A DNA stretch of 64,000 nucleotides from Emergencia timonensis. Its GTDB lineage: Bacteria; Bacillota; Clostridia; Peptostreptococcales; Anaerovoracaceae. The translations under genes were made by a program, and so were the position numbers. Below, piece after piece: positions 16,841 through 25,096 of this stretch; within the stretch, counting starts at the first letter, position 1, and every line of letters begins with the position of its first letter. Location: positions 1,550,001-1,614,000 of the forward strand of contig NZ_FLKM01000009.1 of assembly GCF_900086585.1 (NCBI RefSeq). The letters run 5' to 3'. The notes beneath the pieces are model-generated. The model saw nothing but the letters and a program-made list of their open reading frames with translations, was not told the DNA's origin and made no database searches.

Positions 16841-17590
16841 ATGAGGATTCCGTTTATTGCAGGAAATTGGAAAATGTACAAGACAAAAAAAGAAGCGCTG
16901 GAATTTGCGGAAAGCTTCAAACAGTTATATAAGGATACCGACATCAGAGCGGCAATCTGCGCGCCGTTTACACAGCTTGAAATACTGGTGGAAGCTTTTG
17001 AGGGCACCGGCATCGGCGTGGGGGCACAAAACGTTCATTTTGAAGACGAAGGAGCCTTTACCGGCGAAATTTCAGTGGCTATGCTGAAAGAAATCGGTGT
17101 GGATTACTGTATCGTCGGTCATTCAGAAAGAAGACAGTATTTTGCAGAGACGGATGAAACCGTCAATCTCAAACTGAAAAAGCTTTTAACAGACAGCGAA
17201 ATCAGACCGATTCTCTGTGTCGGAGAGACTCTTCCGCAGCGTGAAGCCAGGAGAGAGAAAGAAATCGTTGCGACACAGATCAGGAATGCTTTTGACGGCA
17301 TCACAAGGGAACAGGCTGAACAAGTCGTTGTCGCATATGAACCAATCTGGGCTATTGGTACGGGTAAAACCGCTAGTCCTGAACAGGCAGAAGAAATGTG
17401 CGCTTTGATCAGAAAGGTCATTGAAGAGCTGTACGATGAAGATATCTGTGATAAAGTGATTATTCAGTATGGCGGCAGCGTAAAACCTGAAAATGCAACA
17501 GAAATTATGAATATGGATGAGATAGACGGAGCCCTTGTCGGTGGCAGCAGCCTGATTCCCTCTAAATTTATGGACATAATTAACTTTTAG
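16841..17590 (+). CDS. tpiA: Triosephosphate isomerase
   Basis: 249 aa. AGNWKMYKT contains the catalytic Lys, IVGHSERR the catalytic His, and AYEPIWAIGTGKTA the catalytic Glu and loop 6. SD AAAAGGAG. Interconverts DHAP and GAP. In many Clostridia gpmI and eno follow; here they do not. Confidence 0.98.
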   Translation: MRIPFIAGNWKMYKTKKEALEFAESFKQLYKDTDIRAAICAPFTQLEILVEAFEGTGIGVGAQNVHFEDEGAFTGEISVAMLKEIGVDYCIVGHSERRQYFAETDETVNLKLKKLLTDSEIRPILCVGETLPQREARREKEIVATQIRNAFDGITREQAEQVVVAYEPIWAIGTGKTASPEQAEEMCALIRKVIEELYDEDICDKVIIQYGGSVKPENATEIMNMDEIDGALVGGSSLIPSKFMDIINF

Positions 17591-17860
17591 CGTGAAAACT
17601 ACTTGATTTTTACCATTTCTTATGATAAAGTTAAATGGTTGAAATTTAAGCAGTCAACCCTTAGCCAATCGAGCTACGCGCGGTGAGCTTGCTCTCTTGG
17701 AGGGTGGTTGCATAAGGTCTCCCCACAATTTGCGGGGCAAATTGGGACGAGAACCATTAAGCAGTCAACCTTTATCTTGTGAGACAGGCTAGCAGCCTGA
17801 CTTTCAGAAGGGTTTTGCATAATCAGTTTTTATAACTGTGACAAGTCTATTAAGGAGGGA
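17591..17860. repeat. Structured repeat-containing spacer between tpiA and secG
   Basis: No ORF supported. TTAAGCAGTCAACC occurs twice (17646-17659 and 17757-17770, 111 bp apart). GTCAACC also echoes the pgk-tpiA spacer. Inverted repeats include CAATTTG/CAAATTG with loop CGGGG (about 17726-17744) and AGGCT/AGCCT (about 17785-17798). It occupies the place where gpmI-eno would be expected. It might be a deletion scar, a REP-like element or a small RNA. Confidence 0.5.
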
Positions 17861-17864
17861 TGAG

Positions 17865-18095
17865 ATGAAAACCGCTCTAATGGTACTATTAGCAATTGCC
17901 AGCATCATTATTATTGCCAGCGTGCTATTACAATCAAGTAACAGTGACGGACTATCCGGCTCTATTGCAGGTGGTGCAGAACAGCTGTTCGGAAAAAAGA
18001 AGAGTAAAGGTTATGAAGCTATTTTGAGCAAGATAACTGTTGTATCTGCAATCTTGTTTATCGGTCTTTCATTAGCGATTGTAGCTATTTTTTAA
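17865..18095 (+). CDS. secG: Protein translocase subunit SecG
   Basis: 76 aa from ATG 17865 (SD AAGGAGGG). Two transmembrane helices (about 3-22 and 55-75) flank a conserved loop LLQSSNSDGLSGSIAGGAEQ followed by FGKKKSKG, the SecG signature. Part of the SecYEG channel. Often found after eno; here after tpiA. Confidence 0.96.
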   Translation: MKTALMVLLAIASIIIIASVLLQSSNSDGLSGSIAGGAEQLFGKKKSKGYEAILSKITVVSAILFIGLSLAIVAIF

Positions 18096-18200
18096 TGTGT
18101 TTATATTTAAAATTTAAATATTCGCTTGATAGTAAGAGGTGCTGATACAGTGCCTCTTAAACTTGTTCTATAAGTAAGCGAAAGAGGAGGTATTATAATT

Positions 18201-20222
18201 ATGGAAAGCTTTATAAGCTTTGTTGCTCCTATCGCAGCTGTAGTTGGTCTAATCGTTGCTTTTTGTTTAGCATCATGGATCGGCAAAGCTGACGAAGGAA
18301 CAGACAGAATGAAGGAAATTGCAGGCTTCATCAGAGAAGGTGCTATGGCATTCCTCAGAAGAGAATACAAGACGATGGTTATCGTAATCGTCGTGTTATT
18401 CCTGCTGATCGGATTTGGTCTTCAGAATTGGACAACCGCTGTACTGTATGTAATTGGCGCGCTGTTATCTGTTTTGGCTGGATTCTTCGGAATGAATGTA
18501 GCGACAAAAGGTAATGTAAGAACAGCAAACGCTGCAAAAGAAGCAGGTATGCCGAAGGCCCTAAAAATCGCGTTCAGATCGGGTGCGGTTATGGGACTTT
18601 GCGTATCAGGTCTTGGACTGTTAGGACTTGGTATCGTATTCTGTGTTCTGGATCTTGCACAGGTTGTAGATTGTGTCACAGGCTTTGGTCTCGGTGCATC
18701 GTCAATGGCGCTGTTCGGCAGAGTAGGCGGCGGTATCTACACAAAGGCTGCTGACGTTGGTGCCGACCTGGTTGGTAAAGTTGAAGCTGGAATTCCAGAA
18801 GACGACCCTAGAAACCCTGCAGTTATCGCAGATAATGTAGGCGACAACGTAGGTGACGTTGCTGGTATGGGTTCCGACTTGTTCGAATCCTATGTAGGAT
18901 CCATCATTTCCGCTATCACTCTGGCAGCAGTAGCAGTCGCAAATGCACCTGAGCTTGCAACATTCTCAGAAGCAACTGCAGCTGTATTCCCTCTGATTCT
19001 TTCAGCAGTTGGTATCGTTGCCTCAGTCATCGGTATTTTGCTCGTAAGAGGCGGAGAGAATGTAAACCCTGCGAAAGCCCTGAACATGGGAACCTATATC
19101 GCAGGTGTCATCGTAATCATCGCTGCTCTAATTCTGAGTAAGCAGATGTTGGGCGATTTCACATATGCCTATGCAATTATTGCTGGTCTTATTGTCGGTA
19201 TCGCTATCGGTAAGATTACAGAAATATATACATCTGCTGACTACGGTTCAGTTAAAAAGATTGCTGAGCAATCCCAGACTGGCGCAGCAACTACGATTAT
19301 CAGTGGTCTTGGTGTTGGAATGATGTCAACCTTATGGCCGATTATCTGTATCTGTGTTGGTATCTTTGTTGCTTATCAGTTCGCTGGCGTATATGGTATT
19401 GCGCTTGCAGCAGTAGGTATGCTTTCTACAACAGGTATGACCGTTGCAGTAGACGCTTATGGTCCAGTATCTGACAACGCTGGTGGTATCGCCGAGATGG
19501 CAGAACTTCCAGAAGGTGTGAGAAACATTACGGACAAGCTTGATTCAGTTGGTAACACCACTGCTGCAATTGGTAAGGGTTTTGCGATTGGTTCCGCTGC
19601 TCTGACTGCTCTGGCTCTGTTCGTATCCTATGCGACTGTTGCGCAGATCAGCATCGTAAGCTTACTTGATCCAATCGTCATCGTCGGTCTATTTATCGGA
19701 GCGATGCTGCCGTTCCTGTTCTCAGCCATGACTATGAATTCTGTAGGTAAAGCTGCGAACCAGATGATTGAAGAAGTTAGAAGACAGTTCAGAGAAGACA
19801 AGGGCATCATGGAAGGAACATCTAAGCCTGACTATGCTAGATGCGTAGACATCTCAACTGGCGCTGCTCTGAAAGAAATGATCATCCCTGGTCTGATGGC
19901 CATTGCGGCTCCACTTCTCGTCGGTTTCGTTCTCGGTGCTGAAGCACTGGCTGGAATGCTGGGCGGTGCACTTTCTGCCGGCGTATTATTAGCTATCATG
20001 ATGGCTAACGCTGGTGGCGCATGGGACAATGCTAAGAAATATATCGAAGAAGGTAATTATGGCGGAAAAGGTTCAGAACCTCATAAGGCTGCAGTTGTCG
20101 GCGACACAGTAGGTGACCCGTTCAAAGATACTTCTGGTCCATCCATCAACATCCTGATCAAGTTGATGACAATTGTATCAGTTGTATTCGCACCAGTATT
20201 TGGTTCCGGATTATTAGGCTAA
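18201..20222 (+). CDS. hppA: Membrane-bound ion-pumping pyrophosphatase, K+-dependent type
   Basis: 673 aa polytopic protein. The PPi-binding signature GGGIYTKAADVGADLVGKVEAGIPEDDPRNP begins near residue 176, with NVGDNVGDVAGMGSD and the C-terminal NAGGAWDNAKKYIE and VVGDTVGDPFKDTSGPS motifs. In VGNTTAAIGKGFAIGSAAL the residue after GNTTA is Ala; Ala here marks K+-dependent enzymes while Lys marks K+-independent ones. It couples PPi hydrolysis to H+ or Na+ export; which ion cannot be settled by eye. Confidence 0.97.
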   Translation: MESFISFVAPIAAVVGLIVAFCLASWIGKADEGTDRMKEIAGFIREGAMAFLRREYKTMVIVIVVLFLLIGFGLQNWTTAVLYVIGALLSVLAGFFGMNVATKGNVRTANAAKEAGMPKALKIAFRSGAVMGLCVSGLGLLGLGIVFCVLDLAQVVDCVTGFGLGASSMALFGRVGGGIYTKAADVGADLVGKVEAGIPEDDPRNPAVIADNVGDNVGDVAGMGSDLFESYVGSIISAITLAAVAVANAPELATFSEATAAVFPLILSAVGIVASVIGILLVRGGENVNPAKALNMGTYIAGVIVIIAALILSKQMLGDFTYAYAIIAGLIVGIAIGKITEIYTSADYGSVKKIAEQSQTGAATTIISGLGVGMMSTLWPIICICVGIFVAYQFAGVYGIALAAVGMLSTTGMTVAVDAYGPVSDNAGGIAEMAELPEGVRNITDKLDSVGNTTAAIGKGFAIGSAALTALALFVSYATVAQISIVSLLDPIVIVGLFIGAMLPFLFSAMTMNSVGKAANQMIEEVRRQFREDKGIMEGTSKPDYARCVDISTGAALKEMIIPGLMAIAAPLLVGFVLGAEALAGMLGGALSAGVLLAIMMANAGGAWDNAKKYIEEGNYGGKGSEPHKAAVVGDTVGDPFKDTSGPSINILIKLMTIVSVVFAPVFGSGLLG

Positions 20223-20242
20223 TCATATAAGTATTTCAAAAA

Positions 20243-20268
20243 GGCTTCGCTTCGGCGGAGTCTTTTTT
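20243..20268 (+). terminator. Terminator after hppA
   Basis: GGCTTCGC / GCGGAGTC stem (two G-U pairs) closed by a TTCG tetraloop, then T6. Confidence 0.88.
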
Positions 20269-20309
20269 GTGTTGATAGATGCGGCTGCTCCTTTAACCTT
20301 TTCCAGCGC

Positions 20310-20339
20310 TTGCAAAGAAATCTAAGGCTATGGTATACT
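20310..20339 (+). promoter_or_regulatory. Putative ybaK promoter
   Basis: TTGCAA, 18 bp, TATACT with an extended -10 TG; 34 bp upstream of the ATG. Confidence 0.6.
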
Positions 20340-20372
20340 AATTACAGTTTATAAAGGAGAAGAAGTGACGTT

Positions 20373-20867
20373 ATGGCAAAAAAAGAAAAAGAACCAAAGA
20401 CCAACGCAGTACGGATTGTAGCAGCGAAAAAGATTTCCTACGAGCTTCATACTTATGAGGCACCCGACGGCTTTTTAGACGGCGTTTCCGTTGCAGCCCA
20501 ATCCAATCTCGATCCAAATAAAGTTTTTAAGACCTTGGTACTCATGGGGCATAGCAGAGAACACTACGTCTGTGTCATTCCCGTTGCTTGTGAATTAGAT
20601 CTAAAGAAAGCCGCTAAATTTTTCGACGAAAAAAATATAGAGATGATTCACGTGAAAGAGATTACCCCTCTTACCGGATATATCAAAGGCGGCTGTTCTC
20701 CTGTCGGCATGAAAAAACAATTTAAAACAGCCATCCACAAGAGTGCACAGGAGCAGGATACCATCTGTGTCAGCGGCGGCAAAGTTGGTTTACAGATGGA
20801 GCTTTCACCACTTGAATTAGCTGAGCTGGTTAGCGCTGAATTCACCGATTTAGTAAGAGAAGGGTGA
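20373..20867 (+). CDS. ybaK: Cys-tRNA(Pro)/Cys-tRNA(Cys) deacylase, YbaK/EbsC family
   Basis: 164 aa, family length. SNLDPNKVFKTLVL contains the conserved catalytic Lys region, followed by CVIPVACELDLKKAAK and LTGYIKGGCSPVGMKK, all YbaK hallmarks. It hydrolyses Cys mis-attached to tRNA-Pro in trans. SD AAGGAGAAG. Probably co-transcribed with the downstream GNAT gene (42-bp gap). Confidence 0.93.
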   Translation: MAKKEKEPKTNAVRIVAAKKISYELHTYEAPDGFLDGVSVAAQSNLDPNKVFKTLVLMGHSREHYVCVIPVACELDLKKAAKFFDEKNIEMIHVKEITPLTGYIKGGCSPVGMKKQFKTAIHKSAQEQDTICVSGGKVGLQMELSPLELAELVSAEFTDLVREG

Positions 20868-20909
20868 CGATTGGAATCAGAATCAAACCATCAGGGAAGG
20901 TAGGTAAGG

Positions 20910-21398
20910 ATGAAAATTAGAACTGCGACCATATTGGATTTGGAGAGAATTTTAGAAATCTATGCCTACGCCAGAACTTTTATGGCACAGACTGGGAATC
21001 CTACCCAGTGGGGAGATGGATATCCAAAGAAAGAACTATTGACCAAAGACATCGAACAAGGACAATTGTATGTCATGGAGGAAAAAAATGAAATTCACGG
21101 TGTATTCGTATTTATCATCGGTGCGGATCCTACTTATGAGGTGATTGAGGATGGTGCGTGGCCTGATAATTCACCTTATGGTACCATCCATCGGATTGCA
21201 GGAGATGGACAGGTAAAAGGACTTTTGCAGCTATGCGTAGCATTTTGTAAGACGCAAATTAAAATCTTACGCATTGATACCCATCATGACAATCGCATCA
21301 TGCAGCGAGCCATAGAAAAAAACGGTTTTCAGAGGTGCGGTATCATCTATACTGCCAACGGAAGTCCAAGAATCGCTTATCAGAGCAACAAGGAGTGA
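20910..21398 (+). CDS. GNAT family N-acetyltransferase
   Basis: 162 aa. N-terminal RTATILDLERILEIYAYAR and an acetyl-CoA-binding region (HRIAGDGQVKGLLQLC, then LRIDTHHDNRIMQRAIEKNGFQRCG) are typical of the GNAT fold. QTGNPTQWGDGYP is typical of a clostridial GNAT subgroup. Substrate unknown. Preceded by a reasonable SD (GGAAGGTAGG). Confidence 0.88.
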   Translation: MKIRTATILDLERILEIYAYARTFMAQTGNPTQWGDGYPKKELLTKDIEQGQLYVMEEKNEIHGVFVFIIGADPTYEVIEDGAWPDNSPYGTIHRIAGDGQVKGLLQLCVAFCKTQIKILRIDTHHDNRIMQRAIEKNGFQRCGIIYTANGSPRIAYQSNKE

Positions 21399-21450
21399 AA
21401 ATGGGTTTATCCGGCATTCCTGTCTGACATAGGCTAATAGAAATAACGTA

Positions 21451-21481
21451 CAGCGTACCGTAAAGCGGTGCGTTGTTTTTC
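21451..21481 (+). terminator. Terminator after GNAT gene
   Basis: CAGCGTACCG / CGGTGCGTTG stem with G-U pairs, loop TAAAG, then T5. Confidence 0.75.
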
Positions 21482-21492
21482 TATTTATGAAC

Positions 21493-21521
21493 TTGATTTT
21501 TCCCACATATTCGGCTATAAT
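21493..21521 (+). promoter_or_regulatory. Promoter of the 21586 gene
   Basis: TTGATT, 17 bp, TATAAT. The predicted start lies inside the 15-bp inverted repeat that follows. Confidence 0.75.
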
Positions 21522-21560
21522 CATCTTAAATACTTTTTATATTTGAAAGTATTTAAGATG
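21522..21560. promoter_or_regulatory. 15-bp perfect inverted repeat at transcription start
   Basis: CATCTTAAATACTTT / AAAGTATTTAAGATG (21522-21536, 21546-21560) with a 9-bp centre. It begins at the end of the -10 box, so it could be an operator covering the start site or a 5' stem-loop in the leader. Confidence 0.8.
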
Positions 21561-21585
21561 AAGAGATGAAACGGAGGAAAAAACA

Positions 21586-22071
21586 ATGGGTTTATTTGGA
21601 AAATTATTTGCCGGTCCGCAAGTTGATATGGCAAAGAGTGATGCCAACCGTAAGAAGATGCGCGAGTTGTTCAATGAAGTGGTAGAAAATGGGCAAGATT
21701 ACAAGTTGATTTTCGGTTTTACCGAGGATATAGGCTGGTTTAACTATGGTTTTGTACATGGCAGTAAAACTAAAATCGGAAATCTGATCGTCGGTTGGAA
21801 CGATAACAGTCAAACGATTGTTGTAGTCCCAACCGTTCCAGACCTGTCTGGCTGCGGTGATGCGACTTTTTATCGCCGCAATGAAATCCGCAAGGCATAT
21901 CAGAGTAAATATCCGACAGATGCTTTTATTATCTATCCAGATCGAAAAGGTTATATTGGTATCAATGTCTGTGACTGGCTGGAAGATGAAAAGCTGTACG
22001 TCTACGTCTCCCAAGAGGAGGAAGTAAAAGAATTTACCGATTTCTTCCTAAAACGGTTTCAAACGAAATAG
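21586..22071 (+). CDS. Conserved hypothetical protein
   Basis: 161 aa, soluble, SD GGAGG. No family recognised. It starts MGLFGKLFAG, then alternates predicted strands (YKLIFGFT, IGNLIVGW, TIVVVPTVP, KGYIGINV, LYVYVS) with one central helix, suggesting an alpha/beta fold. No catalytic motif is evident. A small membrane protein gene follows 12 bp later and is presumably co-expressed. Confidence 0.75.
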   Translation: MGLFGKLFAGPQVDMAKSDANRKKMRELFNEVVENGQDYKLIFGFTEDIGWFNYGFVHGSKTKIGNLIVGWNDNSQTIVVVPTVPDLSGCGDATFYRRNEIRKAYQSKYPTDAFIIYPDRKGYIGINVCDWLEDEKLYVYVSQEEEVKEFTDFFLKRFQTK

Positions 22072-22083
22072 GGAGGCGATATC

Positions 22084-22281
22084 ATGCCATTTGGACAGGT
22101 CGGCGCGGTACTGCTTGTTTTGGTAATCATATTTGCTGTCGGCAATGTATGGTTTCATTTTGTTGAAGCCGTAGTAAAGATTCTGAGAAATTTGTTTATT
22201 AGAAATAAGAAGCCGGCAACATGGCACACCTTGTCATCCAAAGAGGAAAGAGAGAAAAAATCAGAATCTGCGAAAAAATAG
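22084..22281 (+). CDS. Small single-pass membrane protein
   Basis: 65 aa with SD GGGAGG. One N-terminal transmembrane helix (about 6-25, AVLLVLVIIFAVGNVWF) and a basic, Lys/Glu-rich cytoplasmic tail. Unknown family. Likely in an operon with the preceding hypothetical gene; they share the promoter with the 15-bp inverted repeat. Confidence 0.7.
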   Translation: MPFGQVGAVLLVLVIIFAVGNVWFHFVEAVVKILRNLFIRNKKPATWHTLSSKEEREKKSESAKK

Positions 22282-22311
22282 GACTGACGAGATTATCAAT
22301 GATATTACATA

Positions 22312-22354
22312 AAAAGCAGACAGTTGATTCATAGGGATATACTGCCTGCTTTTG
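22312..22354. terminator. Bidirectional terminator between convergent genes
   Basis: AAAGCAGACAGT / ACTGCCTGCTTT stem with one mismatch; A-run on the left, T-run on the right. Confidence 0.8.
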
Positions 22355-22361
22355 TTTTTGT

Positions 22362-23180
22362 TTATACAATGATCAAAGTTTCCGCTCTCCGTTGAAAGTT
22401 TTTTTCTAACATGGCTTTGTGGGAGAGAAAGGCCGGATCGTCAAAGTATTTGGCGTTTTCCGGGCATTTGTGTACACATGCATGGCATTTAATGCAGATG
22501 CCGGTGACTTCAGACGGTTCTTCCGGACTGATGGAACCCATAGGACAGTTTCGAGCGCAGATTCCGCAGTTCGTACACTTCGTCGTATCCGTCTCAGGTT
22601 TTGCCTTTAGAAATACGGCAGGCTGTCCGTCCAGCCCCAGAGGTCTGTAATATGCTGCTTCCGCATCTCCAGGCACGGACACGGGTTGCAGTTCGCCATC
22701 AGCAGCAAGTTTTGCGGCGGTTTTCACAGCTAATTCAGAAAGTAATTTCAAATCTTCTTGGTCTGGGCGTCCTGCCGCCAAAGAATCCGAGAAGGCATGC
22801 TGAGAAGCTACGGCAGCTGCAGAGATGATACGGAATCCATTATTTTTCAAACTCTGCGTCAGTTCTGCTAGTCCATTATCAAAACTGCGGTTTCCAAAGG
22901 TGACGACGGGAATTGCCGCGGCGCCGTTCCCCTTGAAACTGTTTTGAATAAAAGGCAGAAGCTTGTTCGGAACCTTTCCGGCATAAACCGGCGTGCCGAA
23001 GACGACCAGATCACCTGCAGCAAAGGCAGGCACTGCTTCCCGTGACGCAGGCAAAGTAAAATCGTATTTTTCGATGGGACATTTCAGCTTGTCACGGAGC
23101 GCGTCTGCTAGATGGCTGACTGCTTGATCTGTATTACCTGTAGGACTGAAATAGACTTTCCAAATTCTCGTTATATTCAT
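22362..23180 (-). CDS. EFR1-type flavodoxin-ferredoxin fusion protein
   Basis: 272 aa, SD AGGAGG. N-terminal flavodoxin-like domain with FMN phosphate loop YFSPTGNTDQAV and FGTPVYAGKVPN. C-terminal domain (about 205-250) has two [4Fe-4S] motifs, CTNCGICARNCPMG and CIKCHACVHKCPEN. This architecture is the EFR1 family of electron carriers or oxidoreductases of anaerobes; partners unknown. Lies alone between a shared terminator and a repeat-rich spacer. Confidence 0.92.
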   Translation of the reverse strand: MNITRIWKVYFSPTGNTDQAVSHLADALRDKLKCPIEKYDFTLPASREAVPAFAAGDLVVFGTPVYAGKVPNKLLPFIQNSFKGNGAAAIPVVTFGNRSFDNGLAELTQSLKNNGFRIISAAAVASQHAFSDSLAAGRPDQEDLKLLSELAVKTAAKLAADGELQPVSVPGDAEAAYYRPLGLDGQPAVFLKAKPETDTTKCTNCGICARNCPMGSISPEEPSEVTGICIKCHACVHKCPENAKYFDDPAFLSHKAMLEKNFQRRAETLIIV

Positions 23181-23776
23181 TTCTGTAACCTCCTATTGAG
23201 TAGTTCCGGCAATCTGTAGAGCAAATTACTGGGAACGATATCTTAATTTTACCACAGTTTTAGAGAAAAAGGTATCGCAGTCCATATACAACACACGGCA
23301 AAAGCATGAAATAAATTGCGCGCCTTCATTAAATTAAATGCAAGGGATTATGGCACAAAACGCTCTCCGGTCCAGCATTTGCGCCTTCATTTTTGATTTT
23401 CTTGAATTTACTTGAGTGACTCCCTTTGCAAACGTGTGAAAAACAGGCATATTTGTCTTTTTCATTGGTCTGCAGAACTGCGTATGAGATAGAATATCCC
23501 ACAAATGGAATATATAGTAATTTTATTCGTCCCCAATTTTTGAAATGCGTAAGAAATACGCAAGTAATCGAAAATAATTTAAAAATGAAGGCGCATTGGT
23601 TTACAATAATCAAAAAATCCGCCAGATACAAGCAAAAAAATGAAAATGAAGGCGCTTTTTTAGTCTCAACTGTCACAGCGTTATGAAAAAGGAGAACCGG
23701 ATCGATTATGAATTTAGCCCAAATACGTACCCGGAATAACTGTGTTTAATAGATCTGGTTACAAAGCATTCTTTCA
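23181..23776. repeat. Gene-poor spacer with four nested GCGCCTTCATT repeats
   Basis: No supported gene in ~600 bp; the overlapping short frames lack SDs and run through the repeats. GCGCCTTCATT occurs at 23320-23330 and 23381-23391, and its reverse complement at 23584-23594 and 23645-23655. Both direct pairs are spaced 61 bp, and both inverted pairs share one centre near 23487.5. Inner flanks also match in part (TTACTTG-GT). This looks like a degraded long palindrome, perhaps a MITE-like element. Confidence 0.6.
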
Positions 23777-23805
23777 TTGACAAATATTCAATCAAAGCGT
23801 AATAT
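23777..23805 (+). promoter_or_regulatory. tetR promoter
   Basis: TTGACA, 17 bp, TAATAT; 19 bp upstream of the GTG start, partly overlapping the SD region. Confidence 0.75.
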
Positions 23806-23823
23806 AGAACGTGAGGTGATAAA

Positions 23824-24393
23824 GTGCGTATATCAAAGGACCCGGAAGTAAGAAAACAGGAAATCATAGATACAGCCATGGGGATTTTTTCTGAAAAAGG
23901 CTTTGAGGCAGTGACCATGAAGGATATCGCTCAGGCAGTGGGCGTGGCTGCTGGCCTCTGCTATCATTATTTTCCTAATAAACAGGCGCTCTACGAAACG
24001 GCTGTCAGCCAGTATGCAGAAGTTTGCAGCCGTGGTTTTATCGAGGTATTTCAGCAGACAGACTTGCCCCTCGAAGCTTGTTTGAATCAACTTTGGCAGG
24101 TATGGCAGCAGGCGGAGACGACTGGGGCCTATACTTATGCCGTTTTTTTTCATAAAGAAGGAAATGAGTTTTTTCACGCACAGCTGGATACGGCGATGGC
24201 AAGAAAAGTATCTCCTTATGTGGAAAAGTATCTGAAGGCATTACAGGATAGAGGAGAAATCCGTGTTTCTGATCCTTCCGCTGCAGCAAAATTCATCATC
24301 GGCGGCCAGGCTCTGATCATCAACGATCAAAGCCTTCCGTTGGAAGAACGATTTGCAGCTGTACAGCAGCTTATTCGCAAAGTTTTAAATTAG
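23824..24393 (+). CDS. TetR/AcrR family transcriptional regulator
   Basis: 189 aa from GTG 23824 (SD GAGGTGA). N-terminal HTH (about 10-55) with TAMGIFSEKGFEAVTMKDIAQAVGVAAGLCYHYFPNKQALY is canonical TetR. The C-terminal ligand domain is helical and not assignable. It probably regulates the downstream methyltransferase and flavoprotein genes. Confidence 0.93.
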   Translation: MRISKDPEVRKQEIIDTAMGIFSEKGFEAVTMKDIAQAVGVAAGLCYHYFPNKQALYETAVSQYAEVCSRGFIEVFQQTDLPLEACLNQLWQVWQQAETTGAYTYAVFFHKEGNEFFHAQLDTAMARKVSPYVEKYLKALQDRGEIRVSDPSAAAKFIIGGQALIINDQSLPLEERFAAVQQLIRKVLN

Positions 24394-24481
24394 GGCGTTT
24401 AAAATAATCCGTCAATTCAGACGGGTTTTCTTCAAAATTGTTATTGAATATGTATCAATGAAAGAAATTCAATGAGGTGTA

Positions 24482-25096
24482 ATGATGAATTCAAGAGAAT
24501 ATTTCGATCGTACAGCGAAAGAATACGACGAAGGCCACGACGGGCGTTTTGTTAGATGTATGTATCCTGAAATTGTACGCCAGGTGAAGGAACTGCAGGG
24601 AGAAAATATTCTGGATATCGGCTGCGGAAACGGAAATGTCATAAAAATGTTGGAAGCACAGCGGCCTGGGCATTATCATGGGGCAGACTTTTCAAGAGAG
24701 ATGCTTAAGGAAGCAAGGAAGCGGGTTTCAAAAGAAGTGGTGCTCAAATTAGCAGACGCGGTCGACTTGCCCTTTGACGATGAGAGCTTTGACATCGTCA
24801 TCTGTAATGCGTCCTTTCACCATTATGAAGAACCTGAAAAGGCCATCAGCGAAATGAACCGCGTACTGAGGCCAGGTGGAGCTTTGATTTTAGGAGACCC
24901 GACCTTGCCACTGTTTCGCAGGCTTTTCAACTGGGCGCTGAAATGGGGCAAAGCTGGTGACGTTTGGATTTACGGCAAAAAAGATATCCTGCCATTGTTT
25001 AGGAGCGGCGGATTTGATATACTGAAATGGAAACGTATCAACTACAGAGCTTTTATATTTCAAGGGAGAAAGAGGGAGAATCATGAAGGTAAATAG
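24482..25096 (+). CDS. Class I SAM-dependent methyltransferase (UbiE-like)
   Basis: 204 aa (ATG 24482 or 24485; SD GAGGTG). SAM-binding motif I ILDIGCGNGNV (about 43-53), motif II acidic end in GADFSREM, and motif IV DIVICNASFHHYEEP with LRPGGALILGDP. The substrate is not predictable. Ends inside the next gene (14-bp overlap), so the two are translationally coupled. Confidence 0.9.
   Translation: MMNSREYFDRTAKEYDEGHDGRFVRCMYPEIVRQVKELQGENILDIGCGNGNVIKMLEAQRPGHYHGADFSREMLKEARKRVSKEVVLKLADAVDLPFDDESFDIVICNASFHHYEEPEKAISEMNRVLRPGGALILGDPTLPLFRRLFNWALKWGKAGDVWIYGKKDILPLFRSGGFDILKWKRINYRAFIFQGRKRENHEGK

Noticed and set aside
17591..17860. tRNA or tmRNA gene in the tpiA-secG spacer
   Set aside because: No cloverleaf, no GGTTCRANNCC-type T-arm and no CCA end could be found.
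23320..23655. Possible CRISPR array because of the 61-bp repeat spacing
   Set aside because: Only 11-bp repeats, two per orientation, and no cas genes in the window.
23329..23686. Overlapping short reading frames on both strands in the 23.2-23.8 kb spacer
   Set aside because: No ribosome sites, no recognisable motifs, and they run straight through the nested repeats; noncoding is more likely.
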